64,000 nucleotides of DNA, taken from Heterobilharzia americana (Eukaryota; Platyhelminthes; Trematoda; Strigeidida; Schistosomatidae). Positions 58,501-64,000 of the stretch are shown here, in pieces. A program made the translations under genes and the position numbers. The stretch is taken from NCBI GenBank assembly GCA_944470555.2, contig OX104130.1, forward strand, positions 77,691,160 to 77,755,159, read 5' to 3'. Position 1 is the stretch's first letter. Every line of letters begins with the position of its first letter. Below the pieces are notes generated by a model. That model was not told where the DNA came from and did not search any database. It saw only the letters and a program-made list of their open reading frames with translations.

Positions 58501-61500
58501 TAGTGTATAACTCCGAGAATATAATATGATAACAACGAATCAATCCAAAACACGTGAATAAGTATACACATGAAAAATGACTCTGCCCGCAATTGCAGAA
58601 ATTCGCATAGTAAGAGTAAAAGTTAACCAATCAGCAAATTACATTACAATGGGGGCAGAAATAGACTATTAGTCATACCGTAAAAATAGTGTGGGAATGA
58701 CACGTTAAACTGTTCGGATCGATAACAATGTTTATACAAAACTGGGGCATCACAAAATCATCATAGATGGTTGGGAAATGATGCTTACACCTAGTCACCA
58801 TCTACACCGATGTGCAATGCTAGCTTACATGAGTCCAGTCTGGAAAAAGGTGAAGGATGACCAGACTAAGTTGTGACATCAGTTGATGAAGTCTGACTAC
58901 TTTTCTGAATCGTGTACGGAGATGTTAACTTGTCTGTTGGGGTCCACGTAGCAACTGAAATTGGCGGTTACAGACTCTTGGTGATATGGCTCAGAACCAT
59001 TCTGTGGTACAGGTGTATCTATACACTATCCAAATCTTTATGTACTTTTCCTTCCTCTTCTCTGATGACATTTTACTTTACAGTGTTTCATTCTATACTC
59101 TTACTACTGTGCATCATTATGCACTGATGAGAGATGTGGCAACTTGAACAGTTGGATAGTAATACCAAGTTCCATGTTGATACTGATAAACTGATTTACC
59201 GTGGGCTGTAACACAAGGGAGTTAAGGCATAAAGCCATCAGAAGGATTACGTACTTATATCCGTGAGTCACTCAAATTTTAATCAAAAAAAGCGGTTTGA
59301 TACAGTAGTAAATTTATTTCTTTTTGACTAGCGGTGCTACGATTGGAGACATCTTAGATTCATTTTTATCCCTGTCAAAAACGATATCACTCTAAGTCAC
59401 TAAAGTTTGGTATGGAAACTTAATAGTCAGTTAAACTCACTAAGGTACAAATTTTGACTGTCTGCTTCCACCGAATCAATGGATTCAGCAAATAAAGCAT
59501 TGAAGATCAGTTTAACTGGTTTCCAAAATGTTTCATTTTTCGAATAGAGAGAAGCAAAAGAAGTAGAGTGTAACCACTGACTGTTTTATACCCAATGAGA
59601 CTACCTAAGCACATCCCTGAAGAGTTAAAGGGCTGAAAAGCTTGGTATACTCGTTGATATTATCTCTATGGTCTGAAATCAGAAGCAGTTAAGATAACTA
59701 AGAGTAAGTTGAAGCTTTGGGTCAACACAGACATACAGTTGCTTCAGTTTTTGTTAGACGTTATTGCACGGCAGTGACAAATCCAACTGAAGGAACGAAA
59801 CATTTTCATAAAATTGATTAAGAATAAATGCAAGTATAACTAAAATGGGTGTTAACTTGGGTTTCGGGTTTAAATCCCACTTTTATTACCTTTAGAGACC
59901 ATACAGTAACTATACAGTAACATTCAAACGGCAAAGTGAGTAGCAAAATAGTGAAATCAAAACAGATATAGGTGTATGGGAGGAGAAGAGATTTGGAGAT
60001 AAAGGTTAGTGGAAATAGTCAAGCCCTGAAAGACGTCAAAGAGTGAATATATCTGTGCCATTATGACTGATTTTCAACCATTTCACCAAGGGTATCCAAT
60101 GATTGGTTCCTATTCCTACGGCATCAGAATCCCCAGCCAGTTAGTCTACACCTTCGTCTACGAATTAGACCAACAGTTGGAGACTGGTGTCATGTGTTGG
60201 TCTGGCCACCCTGACCCGTTTTCCTGCCTAATTCAACTTCTGTTAGCATTGCACGTCCAGGTGAGTGGTGGGTCGACATGTGCAACTCATGTTCAAGCGA
60301 CCTCAGTTAGTGAATGTTCACAAGTAAATCGACTAACTCACCTGCCTTATCTGACGTCGATAGTACTCACATGGTGACTGCACTACACGCGAGCAACACT
60401 ACAAAGACACCTGTTTTCAGAAACCTGTAATCACAGCCGCGTCTCACAACTGTGTAACGAGAGAGGAAGAGAGAGAGAGAGAGAGAGAGGGCTACAGAGC
60501 AATATACTCGCATATTTCACCAGTTGGCAAGTGCGAGACTACCCTTTCGCATCCAGGCTGAGATTTTGTCAGCAACTAGCTTGTTTACGTGGACGAGACT
60601 CTAATTGAGTGAAGTGGTCAACGTATTGAACCACTTCATTGTCTATCTTTATACAAGGGTAGTTGCGGACTAACCGTGAAGCATCATCTTACGTCTGACA
60701 GGTGCGAAGTGCATGCCAAACATACTCAGACTCCTGCCCAAGGCGTGCAGAAGATCGTACATCGTGTTAGCATGCTCACGTCGTCTGCGTACTCGAAATC
60801 AATCAGGTGCCCTGCGGCGGGTAAATCGATTAATGTGAAGTCAGTTACTTGTGGTTATGTGCATGATAACATCTAAAAGGATGTTGAAGAGGAGCAATGA
60901 CGATATCCGTCTCTGGTGGACACTTAACTGCTGACATTTGTTACGATAATCCTCAGGAAGCCTGTATATGGCTGAGTTCGGAAGGAATGTTGTGATAAGG
61001 CTTGTATATTTGCTCGGTAATCCTTCAACAGTTAGACATTGCTATAACACTTCCGTTGCATGGGAAGGAAGATTTTTGAAACCTAGATAGAAGATAACTT
61101 GTATGTGGCCATAAATTGGGTAGATTATCACCATAAATGTGTTGGGGATTAAGATACTGATCATTTTACAGGCACGAGTTAATAAATAAGCTGGTCAGAT
61201 GAGGATCACGAAAGTATCGTAGGAATTGGATACACATCTATTTTGTGCAGAATTTATGACAGAACTACCTCCAAAAACTTCAGCATGGCGTAAAAATGGT
61301 TGTGGACCTCGTGGCTTTATGTTTCAGTTCCATTCACACAGGACTTTAACTGTTTTCATAAACAAAATGTTCGACTTACCAATGATATTGCACTCCACAA
61401 TGAGCGGTTGTACAAGCATTCCAAATTGATTCGACGGAAGTACAAAACTGCAGCACCAAGAGACATAAAAAGTGCTAGTAACATGGTCCCGGTATAACTT

Positions 61501-62144
61501 GGAGGACGAAAAACGCGAATCTACAGACTTATGTAAACAGCCGACATCTACCTGAATCTGCGTTAAATCGGCGATCCATCGCACTATTGCCTCTGCTGAA
61601 AATCCGTGAACCATAATTTCCATATAGTCAGACGGCTTTATACTACCTTTAGGCGAAACATGTACAATAGAAGGTGCGGTTTCTTGATGTAACTATGGCG
61701 ATAGGTTAAATTTCCACTACTTACTGATTCGAAAATAGCTGGCGCATTGTCAAAGTCTCCGACCGCAAAAAACAAACGGTTATCACGTTGTTTAGAATAC
61801 TTCCACGAGGTAGCAACTATTTGGAATTCCTCGAATGCCTGTCTGCAGATTAAGTGTAAAGTAAGGTGGGAGTGACTTACTTGCAGGGTACGCAGTTTCT
61901 ACCAGAACCTAGAGCTGTTAAAAGTAGTATAACTGAATAATTTCTTGGCTGTGATCTCAATAAGAGATTAAATTGGTCGAAGTTAAGATTTATATATGAC
62001 TGCCCAGTGCTAAGTTCACTCATCCTCCGAACCTTGTTTTCTAATGTCTGAACGATAATCTAAGTGAAAATCTGAAATTACTTCTTCGAGTGATAGCCCA
62101 TTACTAAACGTAATTGCACACAAACAAAGTACAATTAGAACCAT
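55556..62144 (-). CDS. OST3: OST3/OST6 family oligosaccharyltransferase subunit (TUSC3/MAGT1-like), nine exons
   Basis: Subunit of the ER oligosaccharyltransferase whose lumenal thioredoxin-like domain assists N-glycosylation of Cys-containing sites; MAGT1/TUSC3 have also been linked to Mg transport. Minus-strand exons: 62144-62082, 62047-61881, 61842-61725, 61692-61552, 61520-61380, 57472-57383, 57341-57275, 57189-57118, 55650-55556. All have GT...AG borders, phases fit throughout, and the model gives 317 codons (human TUSC3 about 350). Seen: signal peptide (MVLIVLCLCAITFS), TALGSGRNCVPCKQAFEEF with the CxxC, GFSAEAIVRWIAD, then RVFRPPSYTGT and TM1. TM2 ends in ISGQVYNHIRGPP, followed by QFVAETFIV in TM3, and LSVFRKKYPGYPYG at the C-terminus after TM4. 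Each block aligns without gaps to the TUSC3 counterpart as I know it. Introns are 34, 38, 32, 31, 3907, 41, 85 and 1467 bp. The last codons are uncertain because GGGTAAGT at the stop also makes a splice donor. Confidence 0.93.
56110..56580. repeat. Family C inverted dimer in OST3 intron 8
   Basis: The left half on the minus strand contains the tRNA-like part (GTCCCGCCTGAGATTCAAAC, inverse B box). The right half on the plus strand contains GTAACGTGGGTTCAAATCTC, AGGCGGG and the hammerhead. Inner segments near 56250-56300 and 56365-56395 are inverse copies as well (GACCTCCTGTATGACTGGAT and ATCTAGTCCAGTCTTACAGG). The unit lies inside the intron, antisense to or along the gene depending on the half. 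Confidence 0.78.
56494..56538 (+). ncRNA. Hammerhead ribozyme motif, intact core (family C)
   Basis: CTGACGA (56499-56505), stem II GTGC/GTAT with loop CAACAA (weakened by G-U pairs), GAAA (56520-56523), a stem III remnant ACTAGGT, and predicted cleavage after the C at 56531. A short stem I follows (TTG with CAG). Confidence 0.6.
56630..56890 (+). mobile_element. LINE-A 3' end fragment in OST3 intron 8
   Basis: GACACGGCTGAGAATCGGTT through CATCTGTTCTTTGTATACTA matches the LINE-A 3' UTR of copies 3, 4 and 5. It is strongly 5'-truncated and antisense to the gene. Confidence 0.8.
57480..59900. other. OST3 intron 5, left part
   Basis: Intronic sequence with no repeat family I can name. The open frames here (for example 58116-58310 and 58912-59127) have no recognisable domain and lie within the intron. 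Confidence 0.5.
59908..60900. repeat. IR-C right arm (inverted LINE-A segment inside OST3 intron 5)
   Basis: Inverted partner of 54057-55049. It contains LINE-A sequence from the YADD region (60780-60791, minus strand) to part of the 3' UTR. It lacks both a LINE 5' side and the LINE 3' end, so it was not made by ordinary retrotransposition. Confidence 0.92.
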
Positions 62145-63150
62145 CCCCAATCTGTCCAAAACAACGCGCTTGCAAGCTGGCAAAGGTCACTGCCACGTTG
62201 ACCGTTTCAAACACTCAATTCAATAATGCCAACATAGGGAACTGATAATTTTTTGTCTTTAACACTTAGTTCCTAGGTTTTAGCTCTCATAGTTTGATTT
62301 TTCTACGGTAGTGGGGTGGGGGGGGGGAAGCCACTTCTTCGTTCTTCGGTTGGTATCTGTAACTGTTAGACTGATTTGGTGAGGGAAATGCTAGTTTATG
62401 GGAAGAATATTTATCTTTCGTGACTTCTGTGTACATAGATGCCTTATGAGGAATAGTAGTGGAGTGGGAAAGTCTGTAGGGGTGTCAAAAATGTCTTTCA
62501 ATCTCACAAATCAAGGCTGACACATAGCGATATCACATTCCTTATAATATCCCGAGTCTTCTTTTTGTGAAATACTATCCTAACGTTCCAAACATATTGG
62601 CGTGAATGTTCGATTCTGTATGGCTGTGTCACAGTCTGCAGCAGCCTTGAAAACCCATGCCAGTCAGATTTAAGCCTGAATAATCCCTAATGTACATCAC
62701 CCAGATAGAAGCACGTTTCCCAACAGTCTATCAATTATCCGGGTCTGAAGCTTCATGATCACAATTACTCTTTCAGGAACAAGAAGAAACCCCATGCTGG
62801 TCAACCCTTTATGTGCTTCAACTCTGCTAATACAAGGATAAAAGGCATTTTTGATCTCAGCATTTTTCGGAAAAGTGAATGCCCGAAACCACGTATCCGA
62901 ACTAACAATTATGCAAGCCCTCACTGGCGCATGCTTCTGTTCATACAACGACAGACAATATCTGAACCCACTTATTCAGCAGTTAGAATAGTAATAAACG
63001 GTCTCATATCATCCTGCAGAAGGAGAGTGGAGAGAGGTAAATTTGAACTAGTAATTCTTAGTCAGAAACCTTAGAAAACCTGATAATCTCACTTTGCCTC
63101 GAAATATTTACCCCAAAATTGAAAAATTTGCTTCATATTTGTATTCGACA
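62145..63150. other. Region upstream of OST3
   Basis: This should hold the OST3 promoter and 5' UTR. I see no TATA box close to the start codon and cannot mark a promoter. A G run near 62319 is the only notable composition feature. Open frames at 62697-62948 (minus) and 62811-63074 (plus) are overlapping and unrecognised. Confidence 0.4.
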
Positions 63151-63272
63151 CCCGAATGGGTTGTTGTGTTGCGTGTATGAATTATACAGTCCTGGAATCG
63201 TCAATGAAGTACAATATGCTAACAATTCACAACTTTTCATCATTATCTCAAGCAAAAGCACAAACTATTACA

Positions 63273-63467
63273 ATGGAAGTATTAGCCTCAAGCTTAATTT
63301 TTCTCCAGGTAATACCTGTGGTGTCTGGATACAAACCTATTTCTTTCTGTGAATGCGAAGACAATACTTCCACTCGTCCAGCTCGTAAATTCTCTGCACA
63401 CTTATCCTGCTGGGATGTTCCATTATATGAACATGCAGCACTTATATCTCCTAGTGACAACGGTTAG
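63273..63467 (+). CDS. Unrecognised small ORF with signal-peptide-like start
   Basis: I do not recognise this protein. From the Met at 63273 it is 64 codons. A hydrophobic start (LASSLIFLQVIPVVSG) that could be a signal peptide is followed by a hydrophilic part with Cys residues (FCECEDN and LSCWDV) and a stop at 63465-63467. The open frame extends further upstream to 63156, with another Met and a less plausible N-terminus. The stop region GACAACGGTTAGGG could also be a splice donor, so this might be a first exon. It is divergent from OST3, about 1.1 kb upstream of it. A chance ORF is quite possible. Confidence 0.25.
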   Translation: MEVLASSLIFLQVIPVVSGYKPISFCECEDNTSTRPARKFSAHLSCWDVPLYEHAALISPSDNG

Positions 63468-63469
63468 GG

Positions 63470-64000
63470 ATTCAGATTACCTTCCATGAAGATGAATGTA
63501 ACTTGTATGTAAACTTATTCATACCTGTAAAAGTGGTGTGTGCATGTATATTCAGGACTAAATATTATCATTATTATTATTATTATGTAAAATCAGAAAC
63601 GTGAGTGTAAGGCTCCGGCTCCTTTCGCGACTGTTCAAGATAAATAAGTGTTAAAAAGGAGGGAAATCGTTGGTATGAATAAGGATGCTGTGACTAGCAT
63701 ACAGTACCAAGGAAGAAACCTCTGACTGTTAGAGACGCTGCGAAACGAATGACAGAAAGAATCAATTCTTAGTGAGCTACAAACACCAGAAGTGGGCAGG
63801 ACATACAGATGTTCACCACTAGAAGTCAGATGAAAACTTCATTGTAATCACGTAATGTTTACGTAACTTTTCCCCGCAAGCCTTACCAGTGCTTCGTGGA
63901 GAACTACATTTAATGTACATTTTTAAGGTCCCTCCAATCCACCTCTCCACGAGTGCGTCAAGACTTTGTCTGCCCCACTACCATCTGGTCCTTCCACAGC
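63470..64000. other. Unassigned window end
   Basis: It contains a short (ATT)n run near 63572. Nothing else is recognised. Confidence 0.35.

Noticed and set aside
61226..61497. Two plus-strand readings over the OST3 region
   Set aside because: They are antisense shadows of OST3 exon 5 (61380-61520), which is supported by splice borders and family motifs.
1..64000. CRISPR arrays, bacterial operons or insertion sequences
   Set aside because: No spaced direct repeats, no ribosome-binding-site pattern and no long prokaryotic ORFs. Introns, non-LTR retrotransposons and PLEs show a eukaryotic genome.

Overview
The window looks like a repeat-dense stretch of a blood-fluke (Schistosoma-type) genome. 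Three things point there: short repeats that match the schistosome SM-alpha hammerhead-ribozyme repeat, decayed non-LTR retrotransposons and Penelope-like elements of flatworm type, and one host gene whose introns are mostly 31-41 bp, as is common in schistosome genes. The species cannot be fixed from the sequence alone.

The one host gene I can support is on the minus strand at 55556-62144. It is a nine-exon OST3/OST6 (TUSC3/MAGT1-type) subunit of the oligosaccharyltransferase, 317 codons in my model, with a signal peptide, a CVPC redox motif and four membrane segments. Its 3.9 kb intron 5 and 1.5 kb intron 8 hold repeats; its other introns are 31-85 bp.

Almost everything else recognisable is mobile DNA. 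(1) LINE-A, a non-LTR family with APE endonuclease and RT, at 0.4-2.0, 9.9-11.6, 25.3-29.8 (interrupted by a PLE), 36.5-37.5, 53.1-55.2, 56.6-56.9 and 59.9-60.9 kb. (2) LINE-B, an RTE-like family with a (TAA)n-type 3' end, at 3.2-6.4, 21.3-22.6, 31.3-32.7 and 44.5-45.2 kb, all on the plus strand. (3) Penelope-like elements (PLEs) with RT plus GIY-YIG endonuclease at 11.8-15.7, 26.2-27.3, 35.5-36.5, 49.1-50.4, 50.9-51.2 and 52.1-52.3 kb. (4) An R2-like RT at 40.7-41.7 kb. (5) Four kinds of short tRNA-like or hammerhead-bearing repeats, named here SM-alpha-like, family B, family C and family D, most of them built as inverted dimers. All large retroelement copies are broken.

The main structural feature is a set of three long, nearly perfect inverted repeats: IR-A (1161 bp arms, 1.3 kb spacer), IR-B (2189 bp arms, 8.2 kb spacer) and IR-C (about 993 bp arms, 4.9 kb spacer). 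The arms share the same internal damage, so they are duplications of already decayed sequence rather than independent insertions. IR-C encloses exons 6-9 of the OST3 gene. A further tract of about 0.9 kb of near identity, inside two otherwise divergent LINE-A copies (444-1356 and 27536-28448), looks like gene conversion. The hammerhead motifs in families B and C keep intact catalytic cores, while those in the SM-alpha-like copies have decayed.
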